A DNA stretch of 64,000 bases from QVMG01 sp032073245 (GCA_032073245.1 DAMANX010000027.1:1-64000), one strand, 5' to 3'; numbered from the stretch's first letter, positions 10,201-19,243 are shown. Notes: generated by a model not told the origin, from the letters alone. Program-made: numbers and translations.

Positions 10201-10457
10201 ACAGATCTCAAAACAGAGAACAACAAACCGGATATTTATTCAACGGTGCTTATCTTCGTCTGAAAACATTATCTATCGGATATACTCTTCCGTCAGAAAT
10301 CCTAAACAAAATTCACTTACAAAATGTACGGGTAAGTGCTTCCGGATATAATTTATTTGAAATAACCAGTATTCCTAAGGTATTTGATCCTGACTTATTG
10401 TCATCATCATATCCAATGATGCGTTCAGTAGCATTTAATGTACAAATAGGTTTCTAA
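7221..10457 (+). CDS. SusC-type TonB-dependent outer-membrane transporter
   Basis: A 1078-residue importer for oligosaccharides. A long charged n-region leads into a signal peptide (LLSLILSFTLVSLTWA). A carboxypeptidase-D-like regulatory domain (about 43-115, GTITSATDKEPIIGANV) and a TonB-box-like segment (DVVVVGFGTQ) precede the plug domain (about 130-260, with LVDGIQMD and VLKDASASAIYGARAT). A barrel follows and ends in NVQIGF with the terminal phenylalanine typical of outer-membrane proteins. It sits 20 bp before the SusD gene. The 208-bp upstream region has a near-match to the -7 box (TTACTTTG, around 7099), so the leader would be about 110 nt. The regulator's binding site cannot be placed by eye. 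Confidence 0.96.
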   Translation: MNKLLLGELPPQQKADKRKRSFLLSLILSFTLVSLTWAQNVQITGTITSATDKEPIIGANVVVQGTTNGVITDYDGNFSLQAPANSKIVISYIGFITQTISIDGKTSFQITLQEDAIGLQDVVVVGFGTQKKVNLTGAVASVASDVLENKPVANIGQALEGVVPNLNISSVSSNPNQVPSFNVRGGTSMEYNTDKKEWQIKNGSPLILVDGIQMDETYLNMMNPNDIENISVLKDASASAIYGARATYGVMLITTKTGKTNQKAKVDYSFNIQWNTPSHLPDIMDSYTHQLATNQATVLTQGTVTPWAETILAAKKKYIENPTPENAWIYNEGSTSAFTWVANVNPYDLAVRDWTPMQNHTVNVSGGSEKTRYYISLGYQRQEGMYKINTDVQNRFNGMMNLDTEITSWFKVSTKLSYNTTSYDEPYMNPQKGSLWAAMKNEPGRNINQPIKSGPNDPIPNTWSDNIVGWLEYGATQDTRRTNMLFNVNPTIIISPDLQLKAELSYRPVDYFQKRVIPTREYLSGNWNTLITTHTNPSKVVEETNHSDLYTINAYANFNKTIGKHAVGGVVGFNQEWYKYRKLTGEGQNILTEKLPVINGTTGNQYAKDEWNHWAVRGAFARVNYSFNDRYLVEFNGRYDGTSRFGKDSRFKFFPSASAGWRISEEGFMENTRSWLDNLKVRGSWGSLGNQNVSMYAYIPEYGSVSYVSYSMGGSRPMGITPPGLISPDLTWETATTVDLGLDFTLLQNRLDASFDWYTRKTTDILMDGAKYPAVLGASAPKTNSGTLRTNGWELSLKWRDRLSNDIRYDVGLTLSDYITEVVTFEGNPNKLLTSLYSGMRMGEIWGYETVGILQESDFTKEDGKYILNGPAQNKIASVWYPGDIRYKDIGGKIDENGNNVPDGEISKGDDTVENPGDRKIIGNNTPRLRFGISGGISWKNFDLSIFFQGIGKRDVWISDNAFWGTPSTAGNMEMYNNSWTPDRTNAKYPMYADRSQNREQQTGYLFNGAYLRLKTLSIGYTLPSEILNKIHLQNVRVSASGYNLFEITSIPKVFDPDLLSSSYPMMRSVAFNVQIGF

Positions 10458-10477
10458 AAAATAAAAAAAGTATAATC

Positions 10478-12373
10478 ATGAAAATAAAAAAATATATTTT
10501 GACTTTAGGGCTTATTTCCATGCTTTCGGCCTGTAATGACGATTTTATGGAAAAATACCCACTAGATAAAATAACAGATGAAAACTTCTGGCAATCAGAA
10601 AATGACTTGAAGCTTTTTCTCAATACGATGTATCCCGATTACATCATTGGACATCAAAGCGGCTGGGCTCAGGACAGAATGTACCCTTTGAATATTATGG
10701 GTAGCCCATTGATGTATGGTGATGTATATTCTGACAATGCAGTAAAAACAGGCAGTGAAGACGCACGTATGGCTGGTGAATATGTAGTTCCTACAGGTGC
10801 AAGTAATACTGGCTGGGCATGGGATAAAATGAAAAAGATTAATTTTTTCCTGACACGTTACCATAAAGCAGAATTGCCTGAAGCTACCAAACTGCAATAT
10901 GCTGCAGAAGCTTGGTTCTTCAAAGCCTGGGATTATTATGAAAAAGTATTATATTTCAATGATGTACCTTGGTTAACACGGGATTTGAATGTGGATTCCG
11001 AAGAATTATATGCTCCACGTACTCCACGGGCAGAAGTTATGGATTCAGTACTCTGGTGTCTAAACCAGGCAGTTACCTATTTACCGGAAAAAGGAAAGGA
11101 AGAAGCAGGAAGATTAAATAAAGACCAGGCTAATTTCTTAAAAGCTCGTATTTGCTTATTTGAAGGTACATATCGTAAATATCATACTGAATTAAACCTG
11201 CAAAGTTCCGCAAATAAGTTTTTACAGGAAGCTGTAACTGCTTCAGAAGCTCTTCTGGGAAAATATTCCTTATATAATAAAGGTGACCTTCCATATTGGA
11301 GTATGTTTGCAACAACTGATATTTCTGATAATCCGGAAGTAATACTTGCCCGTACATATATTGAAGGAGAAGTAGGTCATGCAGCTCAACGTTACTATGA
11401 TCAAAACAATTCTAACCGTCAGGCACAAGGAGCGACACGCGGACTTGTAGATGAGTATCTCTGTATAGATGGAAACCCTATTTATATTGATGGCGGTGAA
11501 GGGAATTACACAAAGAACCCCAACTTCCTTGGATATGGAAAATGGACAGAACTAGAAAATAGGGATCCTCGTTTGACTCAAACGATCTGCCGTCCGGGAG
11601 AACATAAAACAATTTATCAGGGAGGTAAAGTATCTTTGGAAGACAATGGTATTACATATCCTACTCTTAGTTATAACCAAAGTGGTTCATGCGTAACCGG
11701 TTATTACATTATTAAACATTGGATGGGCGATGTTGTAGAACAAGACCGCGTAACAAATGGTATTCAATGTGCAATAATGTTTCGTTATGCCGAGGTATTA
11801 CTCAACTATGCAGAAGCAAAATATGAATTAGACGGAACATTAACCCAAGGTGACGTTGATCTGACTATTAATGCATTACGTGAAAGAGCTGGATTTGACT
11901 TTGCAAAATATCCAACTTCTAAATTAACCGTAGGGCAAGAGCCTACAGATCCTCGGTTAGATAAAATCTATGCTGAAAAATTAGATTATAACGTACCACC
12001 CCTACTTCGTGAAATACGTCGTGAACGTCGTGTAGAACTAGCAATGGAAAACAGCCGTTACCGTGATTTGATGCGCTGGAAAGGTGGTAATTTATTTACT
12101 ATTCCTTTAAGAGGTATGAATTTTAAAGCTGTTGAATCATTATATGATGGTAGCAATACTACTAAACCAGAAATAGCACCTAAAACTGTTTTAGGTACAA
12201 ATGTTTGGGTGGATTCGGATGGTTTCCTGATCTGCTATCCCCGTAGCCCCTATACAAACACTGTAAACGGAGCTTTACCATGGGATGATTACAGATATTA
12301 TTTCCCTCTCCCTAAAGAAGAACTTACGCTTAATCCAAATTTAGTACAAAACCCAGGTTGGGAAAATAAATAG
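10478..12373 (+). CDS. SusD/RagB-family surface glycan-binding lipoprotein
   Basis: A 631-residue partner of the SusC transporter that closes it from outside and binds the glycan. The lipobox MLSAC places the lipidated cysteine at C19, and the following NDD is the acidic surface-export signal usual in this phylum. SusD landmarks are present: YPLDKITDENFW near the start, AEAWFFKAWDYYEKV (TPR helices), MFRYAEVLLNYAEAK, REIRRERRVELAMEN and a C-terminal PLPKEELTLNPNLVQNPGW. The gene follows SusC by 20 bp and is followed by a strong hairpin before the lyase gene. Confidence 0.96.
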   Translation: MKIKKYILTLGLISMLSACNDDFMEKYPLDKITDENFWQSENDLKLFLNTMYPDYIIGHQSGWAQDRMYPLNIMGSPLMYGDVYSDNAVKTGSEDARMAGEYVVPTGASNTGWAWDKMKKINFFLTRYHKAELPEATKLQYAAEAWFFKAWDYYEKVLYFNDVPWLTRDLNVDSEELYAPRTPRAEVMDSVLWCLNQAVTYLPEKGKEEAGRLNKDQANFLKARICLFEGTYRKYHTELNLQSSANKFLQEAVTASEALLGKYSLYNKGDLPYWSMFATTDISDNPEVILARTYIEGEVGHAAQRYYDQNNSNRQAQGATRGLVDEYLCIDGNPIYIDGGEGNYTKNPNFLGYGKWTELENRDPRLTQTICRPGEHKTIYQGGKVSLEDNGITYPTLSYNQSGSCVTGYYIIKHWMGDVVEQDRVTNGIQCAIMFRYAEVLLNYAEAKYELDGTLTQGDVDLTINALRERAGFDFAKYPTSKLTVGQEPTDPRLDKIYAEKLDYNVPPLLREIRRERRVELAMENSRYRDLMRWKGGNLFTIPLRGMNFKAVESLYDGSNTTKPEIAPKTVLGTNVWVDSDGFLICYPRSPYTNTVNGALPWDDYRYYFPLPKEELTLNPNLVQNPGWENK

Positions 12374-12392
12374 AAGGCTTGTTAACCCTTTC

Positions 12393-12436
12393 TGTCCCTA
12401 AAGCAGGTATAAAACATACCTCTTTAGGGACATTTT
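12393..12436 (+). terminator. Strong hairpin after susD, within the PUL operon
   Basis: TGTCCCTAAAG (12393-12403) pairs with CTTTAGGGACA (12422-12432), and an inner AGGTAT/ATACCT stem continues it. TTTT follows. It separates the susCD genes from the PL8 gene 23 bp later and probably lowers read-through into the enzyme genes. Confidence 0.8.
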
Positions 12437-12458
12437 CTCTCAATTATCCGGTTATACC

Positions 12459-14636
12459 ATGAAAAAAAAACTTCTCTTGTTTAAATCCATATATTACAGT
12501 AGCATTTTATTATTATGCTGTAACTATTATTCCTTTGCCTATCCAATAACCTGCCATGAAGAAATCTTCTCTATTATAAACGAAAGGGTAAGAGAAGACA
12601 TCAAATCATCTTCAATAAACTCTGTACATAAACTTGACAATGACATTTCCGATTTGTTGCCACTATATCAGGAAGATGGCTCTTTCTCAGGAATTGATTA
12701 TAGTAATACAGCCAGAAGCGGATGGTTACCAGTAAATCATCTCACATATATCCTCCAAATGAGTTTAGGATATACTACAGATAGCAGTTCATATTACCAA
12801 AACAAAGATTTAAAAAACAAAATTGAAAAAGGATTATTTTTTTGGTACAACAAAAATCCTCGTAGTAATAATTGGTGGCATAATGAAATAGGTGCACCAC
12901 AGCGTTTAGGGAAGATTCTGTTATTACTTGAAGTAGGCCAGGAGGAATTATCAAGGGATCTTTTTAATAAATTCATTTTACGGATGGCTACCGAATGTGG
13001 TAATCCTCATAAACAGGCAGGAGCCAACAAAATTGATGTAGCTATTCATTATATGTACCGGGCCTGTTTAACTAAAGATGAGCAATTAATGAATGAAGCT
13101 ATATCAGAAATATTTACTCCTCTATCATATACAACCAAAGAAGGTATTCAATATGACAATTCATACATGCAGCATGGCCCACAATTATATATTGGTGGTT
13201 ATGGAACAGCTACTATAAACGGAATTACAAATATAGCAATGTATCTCGTTGGAACTGAATTTGCTTTATCAGGTGAAAGATTGGATATTTTAAGTAAGTT
13301 TGTTAGAGAAACCTATCTCCCTACTATACGAGGTGAAAACATATCTTTTAGTGTTCTGGGAAGAGGGGTTACCCGCAAAAATGCTTTGTCTCAAAAAAAT
13401 TTTATAATAAATCTGGAAAGGATGTGTGTTATTGATCCTGTACATAAGGAAGATTATCTTCATGCCATAGCCAGAATAAACAGAATAGAACCAGCAAATT
13501 CAAACCTAAAGACATTTAATATCCACTACTATTGTTCTGATTATACTCTTCATCAACGTTCTGGATACACTTTAGATATTCGAACTGTATCAAACCGGAC
13601 AGCAAGAAATGAGCAGGGCATTGGTAATGGAGAAGGTTATAAACAATACTTCCTTTCAGATGGAGCATATGCCTTACAGATGTCAGGTGATGAGTATGTA
13701 GATATTTTCCCTGTATGGAATTGGGCTAAAATACCGGGAGTGACTTGTCCTGAATTTATTGAAATACCTATCGCTCCCAGTTATATAACCATGGGTACAT
13801 CTTCTTTCGTTGGGGCAGCTTCAGATAGTATTTACGCAGTGACAGCTTACCAGTATCAAGACAATTATGAAAACATAAATTCCTCTGCAAAAAAAGCATG
13901 GTTTTTATTCGATAAAGAAATTGTTTGTTTAGGTTCCGATATTAATTCCAGCAGTATATATAATGTAAATACCACAATTAATCAATGTTTACTGGATGGG
14001 AATACCTATACATTCACCAAAGAGGATAATGCAATAATTCAAAATGGAGATTATTCTTTTCAGAATAATCTTAAATGGGTATTACATGGAGGGGTAGGTT
14101 ATTGTTTTCCTGAAGGTGGAACCATTAAGCTAACCTCAAAAGAACAAGAAGGAGACTGGTTTAATATCAATAGAGGTTTCTCAAAGGATATTGTAAAAAA
14201 AGAGGTATTTACACTTTGGCTTGATCATGGACTCAAACCAGAGAAAGAAAAATATGCTTATATCATTGTTCCTGGAATAAATACTCCTTCAGAGATTGAC
14301 AGCTATGTTATTGACAATATAAAAATCATAGCAAATACAGATTCTATTCAAGCTGTATATCATAAAAAATTAAATATATTGCAATTAGTATTCTGGCAAA
14401 AAGGTATTTTCCGATATAAAGACATCTATATACAATCCGATAATAGTTGTGCACTAATATTGAAAGGAATCTGTTCAGAGAAAGCAACCTTTCATCTAGC
14501 AGATCCCTCACAATCAGTAGATAAAATAAAAATTCAAACAGGATTGCCCGGAATAAATGGTATAAGAGAATTTACCTGTGATTTTAGTGATCCCCCATAT
14601 TATAAGGGAAAGACTAAATGTATCTTTGTAGAATGA
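12459..14636 (+). CDS. Polysaccharide lyase family 8 (chondroitin AC / hyaluronate lyase-like)
   Basis: A 725-residue exported lyase with a signal peptide (about 1-28, ending SFAY). The PL8 alpha-toroid carries NNWWHNEIGAPQRLGKIL (about 138-155), and beta-sandwich domains follow. Likely catalytic residues are N190, H239, Y248, R302, R306 and E385. The spacings H-Y 9, H-R 63, R-R 4 and H-E 146 equal those I recall for chondroitinase AC of Pedobacter (His225, Tyr234, Arg288, Arg292, Glu371). PL8 enzymes cleave hyaluronan, chondroitin or xanthan by beta-elimination and leave an unsaturated uronic acid, which fits the next gene. The stop codon touches the next start (TGAATG). An in-gene TATCTTTG at 14621-14628 could serve as an internal promoter. 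Confidence 0.9.
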   Translation: MKKKLLLFKSIYYSSILLLCCNYYSFAYPITCHEEIFSIINERVREDIKSSSINSVHKLDNDISDLLPLYQEDGSFSGIDYSNTARSGWLPVNHLTYILQMSLGYTTDSSSYYQNKDLKNKIEKGLFFWYNKNPRSNNWWHNEIGAPQRLGKILLLLEVGQEELSRDLFNKFILRMATECGNPHKQAGANKIDVAIHYMYRACLTKDEQLMNEAISEIFTPLSYTTKEGIQYDNSYMQHGPQLYIGGYGTATINGITNIAMYLVGTEFALSGERLDILSKFVRETYLPTIRGENISFSVLGRGVTRKNALSQKNFIINLERMCVIDPVHKEDYLHAIARINRIEPANSNLKTFNIHYYCSDYTLHQRSGYTLDIRTVSNRTARNEQGIGNGEGYKQYFLSDGAYALQMSGDEYVDIFPVWNWAKIPGVTCPEFIEIPIAPSYITMGTSSFVGAASDSIYAVTAYQYQDNYENINSSAKKAWFLFDKEIVCLGSDINSSSIYNVNTTINQCLLDGNTYTFTKEDNAIIQNGDYSFQNNLKWVLHGGVGYCFPEGGTIKLTSKEQEGDWFNINRGFSKDIVKKEVFTLWLDHGLKPEKEKYAYIIVPGINTPSEIDSYVIDNIKIIANTDSIQAVYHKKLNILQLVFWQKGIFRYKDIYIQSDNSCALILKGICSEKATFHLADPSQSVDKIKIQTGLPGINGIREFTCDFSDPPYYKGKTKCIFVE

Positions 14637-15833
14637 ATGAACGAATTAATAAAAAATATTAGCATTACCATGAAACAAATTTCTTATTTATACTTAAGTA
14701 AAAAAATAGTATATGGACTTTTATTCTGTTCATTAAGTACCCAATTACTACATGCGAATAATCCTTTATCTGAACAGGCCTCAAATTCAGCAATTGCTAA
14801 ACAGGAAATTCTTAAAGTATCCCGCAAGGTAGCCGACTGGCAGATAAAAACATTCCCTGAAAATAAATATGCTAAATCAGAACCAAAAGGTTGGATCACA
14901 GGAGCATTATATATGGGGATGTTTGACTGGGCAGAATTAAGTGGCGATAACCAATACTTTGACTGGTTGAAAAAAACATTTAACCGCCAATACTGGCAGG
15001 TAGCAGACCGGATGTATCACGCAGATGATGTATGTGTCAGTCAAACATATATCGATATGTATAATAAATTCGGAGAGGAAAAAATGATTATACCTACCCT
15101 GGCACGTATAGATTGGGTTATTGATCATCCTTCCCTAGGCAGTATGAATATCGATTATAGTAAACCCAGTACTTACGAACGATGGTCTTGGTGTGATGCG
15201 TTATATATGGCTCCTGCCGTATATACTCGTCTTTATTCTTTTACTGGGAATGAAAAATATATGCAATTTGCTGATAAAGAATTTAAAGCTACTTATTTTC
15301 ATCTGTTTGATAAAGATGAAAACCTATTTTATCGTGATAGCCGTTACTTTGGAAAAGAAGAGGCTAACAGTAAAAAGGTCTTCTGGGGACGCGGCAATGG
15401 TTGGGTAATCGGAGGACTAGCAGAAATTCTTAAAACTATACCCACTTCTGATACCAAATACAGGCCTTTCTATGAGGAACTATTTATAAAATTAGCTACC
15501 CGTCTTATAGAATTACAAAGTGCAGATGGTTTCTGGCATGCCAGTTTATTAGATCCAGCCAGTTATCCATCACCGGAAACGAGTGCTACCGGTTTTATTG
15601 TTTACGGACTAGCTTATGGCATCAATAAAGGTTATTTACCGGCAGATAAATTCCTCCCGATAGTAGAAAAAGGCTGGAATGCGCTCGTTTCTGCTGTAGA
15701 AGATGACGGAAAACTGGGTTGGGTGCAACCCGTTGGTGCAGATCCGCGTAAAGTGACAAAAGATATGACCGAACTATACGGTACAGGTGCATTTTTGATG
15801 GCAGCCTGTGAGATATATCAATTGGCTAAATAA
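14637..15833 (+). CDS. GH105-type unsaturated uronyl hydrolase (GH88/GH105 clan)
   Basis: A 398-residue exported (alpha/alpha)6-barrel enzyme. It hydrolyses the unsaturated uronic acid from the non-reducing end of lyase products. Family signs are GWITGALYMGMFDWAE, HADDVCVSQTYIDMY with the expected aspartates, RWSWCDALYMAPAVY and the WGRGNGW motif, which points to GH105 rather than classical GH88. The annotated ATG directly follows the lyase stop. The ATG at 14670 (MKQISYLYL) gives a more typical signal peptide ending near QLLHA and may be the true start. Co-transcription with PL8 suggests that it works on that enzyme's products. Confidence 0.9.
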   Translation: MNELIKNISITMKQISYLYLSKKIVYGLLFCSLSTQLLHANNPLSEQASNSAIAKQEILKVSRKVADWQIKTFPENKYAKSEPKGWITGALYMGMFDWAELSGDNQYFDWLKKTFNRQYWQVADRMYHADDVCVSQTYIDMYNKFGEEKMIIPTLARIDWVIDHPSLGSMNIDYSKPSTYERWSWCDALYMAPAVYTRLYSFTGNEKYMQFADKEFKATYFHLFDKDENLFYRDSRYFGKEEANSKKVFWGRGNGWVIGGLAEILKTIPTSDTKYRPFYEELFIKLATRLIELQSADGFWHASLLDPASYPSPETSATGFIVYGLAYGINKGYLPADKFLPIVEKGWNALVSAVEDDGKLGWVQPVGADPRKVTKDMTELYGTGAFLMAACEIYQLAK

Positions 15834-15850
15834 ATATGGAATATATTTTC

Positions 15851-15858
15851 TATATTTG
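15851..15858 (+). promoter_or_regulatory. -7 promoter box before the HzsA/SUMF1 gene
   Basis: TATATTTG matches TAnnTTTG, 22 bp before the ATG at 15881. The gene may therefore also be transcribed independently of the PUL operon. Confidence 0.45.
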
Positions 15859-15880
15859 AAACTACAAACTATCGAGTAAA

Positions 15881-18800
15881 ATGTGTATACGTACTATTAA
15901 AATTATATGTTTTTGTGTGGTGATAAACTTCACCGGTCTTTTACAAGGAAATATACTTGCTGTACAAGACTCGATACGTTTGAGCCAGACAAACAGATTA
16001 AAAGAAAAGCTTGATTGGGTCAATCCTCAAGCTATACGGTTATACCTGGATGATATTAAAACATCCAATAAGAAAGATGTTTCTGAATGGGAACAAAAGC
16101 TCCTCGAACTGGAACAGGAATTGAAAGTAATAACTCCTTTCTTTTTGCAACCGGTACTTTCCGATGAACAACTGGAAAAGGTAAATCATGTTCTTGATTT
16201 ACAACAAGAGATAATGTTGGCTAATCCACTTTTAGAAAATAGCAGGATAATAGCTGCACGCTATCATTTTGGTGATAGAGCGTCTAAAGCTATGGGGCCT
16301 TCATTGGGTACATCGCCGGCAAACTACTCATCTTTATTCTCTGGTTCAAGAAAAGGATTTGATGCGGAACTTATAGAATTATCAAATTTAGGAAAAGAAC
16401 CCACAAAACAAATTCTTTATAAACCGGAATTAGATGTTCCGATATCTGATGTACAGATGCATTGGAATGCGGATAAAATTCTTTTTTCTTCGCTTGATTC
16501 AGCACGTAGATGGCAAATCTATGAAATGAATATTGACGGGAGCCAACTGAAAAAGAAGGTGATTGTGGATGAACCCGATCTGGAGTTTTGTGATGCGAAT
16601 TATCTGGCCGACGGAAGAATTATTGCCACTACAAACATTGGATACAATGGTGTTCCTTGTGTAAATGGAGAAGATGTTGTTGCCAATTTGATTGCTTATG
16701 ATCCCCAGACTCATAATATCGATCGCCTGACTTATGATCAGGATGGAAACTGGTCTCCAATAGTTATTCCTAATGGACGTGTAATGTATACACGTTGGGA
16801 ATATACTGATCTGACGCATTATTTCTCGCGTATCATTATGCACATGAACCCGGATGGAACAGAAAATAAGGCTTTATATGGAAGTGGTTCTTACTTTCCA
16901 AACAGTACGTTTGATATGAAACCACTTCCAAATTCAGCAAGTCGTTTCATCGGTATAATTACAGGACATCATGGTGTATCTCGTTCCGGACGTTTAATTA
17001 TTTTTGACCCAGCCAAAAGTCGCAAAGAAGAAAAAGGAATGGTACAGGAATTACCCTTCCGGAACCGTCCTATTGTTCCCATAATAAAAGATGAATTAGT
17101 TAATGACGTATGGCCGCAATTCATGAAGCCTTACCCATTGAATGAGAAGTATTTTCTGGTTGTATGTAAGCTTTCTCCGGATGCATTATGGGGTATTTAT
17201 CTGGTTGATATCTTCGATAACTTAACCTTGATTGCAGAAGAAGAGGGGGCGGGTTTAACAGCTCCGATTCCTGTAAAAAAGACAAAGATACCACCGGTTA
17301 TACCTTCTAAAGTGAAACCGGGAGAAAAAGAAGCTACTTTCTTTATACAGGATATCTATGAAGGCGAAGGAACAATCGGTATACCGAGAGGTACGATTAA
17401 ATCTTTACGTATTTTCGCTTACGAGTATGCGTATATCCTTTCTCCTTCCGATCACGACGCACAAGGCATACAAAGCGGATGGGATATTAAACGAATCCTG
17501 GGCACAGTTCCTGTAGAAGAAGACGGTTCAGCCATGTTTATGGTTCCGGCAAATACTCCTATATCTATTCAACCTCTGGATAAAGACGGAGCGGCTATTC
17601 AGTGGATGCGTAGCTGGGTAACAGGACGGCCTGGAGAAATAGTTTCCTGTATCGGATGTCACGAAGACCAAAATATGATGCCTATACCTAAACGTACTAT
17701 TGCATCCACTATTTCTCCACGTAAGCTGGATATTCCGGAAGGTGGCATTCGACCATTTACTTTCCCATTGGAAGTACAACCGATATTGGATAGAAATTGT
17801 ATTTCTTGTCATGACGGAACATCAGAGATTCCCGATTACAGAAAAGGAAATATGGTATTATATAAAAGAGGTGTTGTTACTAAAATAGAACGATATTATG
17901 ATCAAAGCTATCTGAATCTTCATCCTTATGTGTATCGTCAGGGACCTGAAGCTGATATGTACGTATTGAAACCTTATGAGTATCATCCCAGCAATAGCGA
18001 ATTAATTCGTATTTTACAAAATGGGCATCATGGTGTTGAATTGTCTGAAAAAGAATGGCAGAGTCTTTATACATGGATTGATTTAAATGCTCCTTATTTT
18101 GGAGCTTTCACTCAACTTAAAGAGTGGAAAGGGATTGACCAAGTGGATCGTCGACGGGAACTTTCTAAAAAATACAGTAATGTGGATGTTGATTGGCAAC
18201 AAGAAATCAGAGATTATGCTGAATGGTTGAAAGACAATCCTGTGAGTGAGAAAAAAGTAATGGAATCGAAGGAGATTAAAGAATCTAAAGAACTTAAACC
18301 TATTAAGGGGCCAAAAGAGTTCTCTATGAAAACTCGCCAGATTGAAGTTATCACAGGTGAAAAGATTACATTGGTATGGATTCCTGCAGGTTCATTTATT
18401 ATGGGAGATAAAAATGATCCGTCTGCTTCACCGGCATTTAAAACTTCTGTAAAAAAAGGTTTCTGGATAAGTGCTACGGAGATATCAAATAAGCAATTTA
18501 CTGCGCTTTTCCCAGATCATGATAGCCGCTTTATCGGTCAGACATGGAAAGATCATACTACTCCCGGTTATCCCGCTAATGAGCCTGATCAGCCTGTAGT
18601 ACGGGTTAGTTGGGATGAGGCCAATGAATTCTGTAATAAGCTCAGCGGAATAAATAACTGTACAGTTCTTTTACCTACAGAAACTCAATGGGAATGGGCT
18701 GCCCGTGCCGGTTCAGACAATGAATTCTGGTACGGTGATCTTTCTACGGATTTTGCATCCTACGAGAATCTGGCAGATAGTACTCTGGTTGACCTTGCTG

Positions 18801-19159
18801 TAACCGGCGTTAATCCCAGGCCGATGAAACCTACTGACCCAATGCGTAAATTCTGGGATTTTCAACCAAAGATATTAACGGTTAATGATGGAAAACTCAT
18901 TTCTACTTCCGTAGGCAGCTACCAACCTAGCCCATGGGGTCTTTATGATATGTATGGAAATGTTGCGGAATGGACACGTTCCGATCATCACCCCTACCCT
19001 TTGCAATCTCATTATAAGGATTCTACGACAGAGAAAAAGGTTGTACGTGGTGGTTCCTGGATTGAACGTCCTAAATTTGCGACAGCTGCCTCCCGTAAAG
19101 CATATTTGCCTTGGCAAAGACCTTTTAATGTAGGTTTCAGAATTGTGATTGAAGAATAA
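15881..19159 (+). CDS. Exported HzsA-like propeller, di-heme CXXCH and SUMF1 fusion protein
   Basis: A 1092-residue protein with a signal peptide (about 1-30). Residues about 190-455 look like a TolB/HzsA-type beta-propeller (FSSLDSARRWQIYEMNIDG, NWSPIVIPNGRVMYTRWEY). Two c-type heme motifs follow: CIGCH at 590-594 and CISCH at 640-644. A lysine/glutamate-rich linker (about 790-815) leads to a SUMF1/formylglycine-generating-enzyme-like domain to the end (WIPAGSFIMGD, VSWDEANEFCNKLS, LPTETQWEWAARAG, YDMYGNVAEWTRS, VVRGGSW, VGFR). The two cysteines that FGE needs after GGS are absent (the chain reads GGSWIERPKFATAASRK), so sulfatase activation is unlikely. It lies 47 bp after the GH105 gene and ends at a shared terminator. 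Its role in glycan use is unknown; electron transfer or binding is an inference. Confidence 0.8.
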   Translation: MCIRTIKIICFCVVINFTGLLQGNILAVQDSIRLSQTNRLKEKLDWVNPQAIRLYLDDIKTSNKKDVSEWEQKLLELEQELKVITPFFLQPVLSDEQLEKVNHVLDLQQEIMLANPLLENSRIIAARYHFGDRASKAMGPSLGTSPANYSSLFSGSRKGFDAELIELSNLGKEPTKQILYKPELDVPISDVQMHWNADKILFSSLDSARRWQIYEMNIDGSQLKKKVIVDEPDLEFCDANYLADGRIIATTNIGYNGVPCVNGEDVVANLIAYDPQTHNIDRLTYDQDGNWSPIVIPNGRVMYTRWEYTDLTHYFSRIIMHMNPDGTENKALYGSGSYFPNSTFDMKPLPNSASRFIGIITGHHGVSRSGRLIIFDPAKSRKEEKGMVQELPFRNRPIVPIIKDELVNDVWPQFMKPYPLNEKYFLVVCKLSPDALWGIYLVDIFDNLTLIAEEEGAGLTAPIPVKKTKIPPVIPSKVKPGEKEATFFIQDIYEGEGTIGIPRGTIKSLRIFAYEYAYILSPSDHDAQGIQSGWDIKRILGTVPVEEDGSAMFMVPANTPISIQPLDKDGAAIQWMRSWVTGRPGEIVSCIGCHEDQNMMPIPKRTIASTISPRKLDIPEGGIRPFTFPLEVQPILDRNCISCHDGTSEIPDYRKGNMVLYKRGVVTKIERYYDQSYLNLHPYVYRQGPEADMYVLKPYEYHPSNSELIRILQNGHHGVELSEKEWQSLYTWIDLNAPYFGAFTQLKEWKGIDQVDRRRELSKKYSNVDVDWQQEIRDYAEWLKDNPVSEKKVMESKEIKESKELKPIKGPKEFSMKTRQIEVITGEKITLVWIPAGSFIMGDKNDPSASPAFKTSVKKGFWISATEISNKQFTALFPDHDSRFIGQTWKDHTTPGYPANEPDQPVVRVSWDEANEFCNKLSGINNCTVLLPTETQWEWAARAGSDNEFWYGDLSTDFASYENLADSTLVDLAVTGVNPRPMKPTDPMRKFWDFQPKILTVNDGKLISTSVGSYQPSPWGLYDMYGNVAEWTRSDHHPYPLQSHYKDSTTEKKVVRGGSWIERPKFATAASRKAYLPWQRPFNVGFRIVIEE

Positions 19160-19187
19160 AAGGAAGAAAATCTGTTTATTATATTAG

Positions 19188-19226
19188 AAAAGCTCCTGAT
19201 CTTCTAAGGAATTATCAGGAGCTTTT
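19188..19226. terminator. Bidirectional terminator
   Basis: AAAAGCTCCTGAT (19188-19200) pairs perfectly with ATCAGGAGCTTTT (19214-19226). It serves the plus-strand HzsA/SUMF1 gene and the minus-strand S9 peptidase, which converge here. Confidence 0.85.
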
Positions 19227-19243
19227 ATTTATATAATTTATTT

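Noticed and set aside
18326..19159. Working formylglycine-generating enzyme for sulfatases
   Set aside because: The catalytic cysteine pair after GGS is missing, and there is no sulfatase gene in the window.
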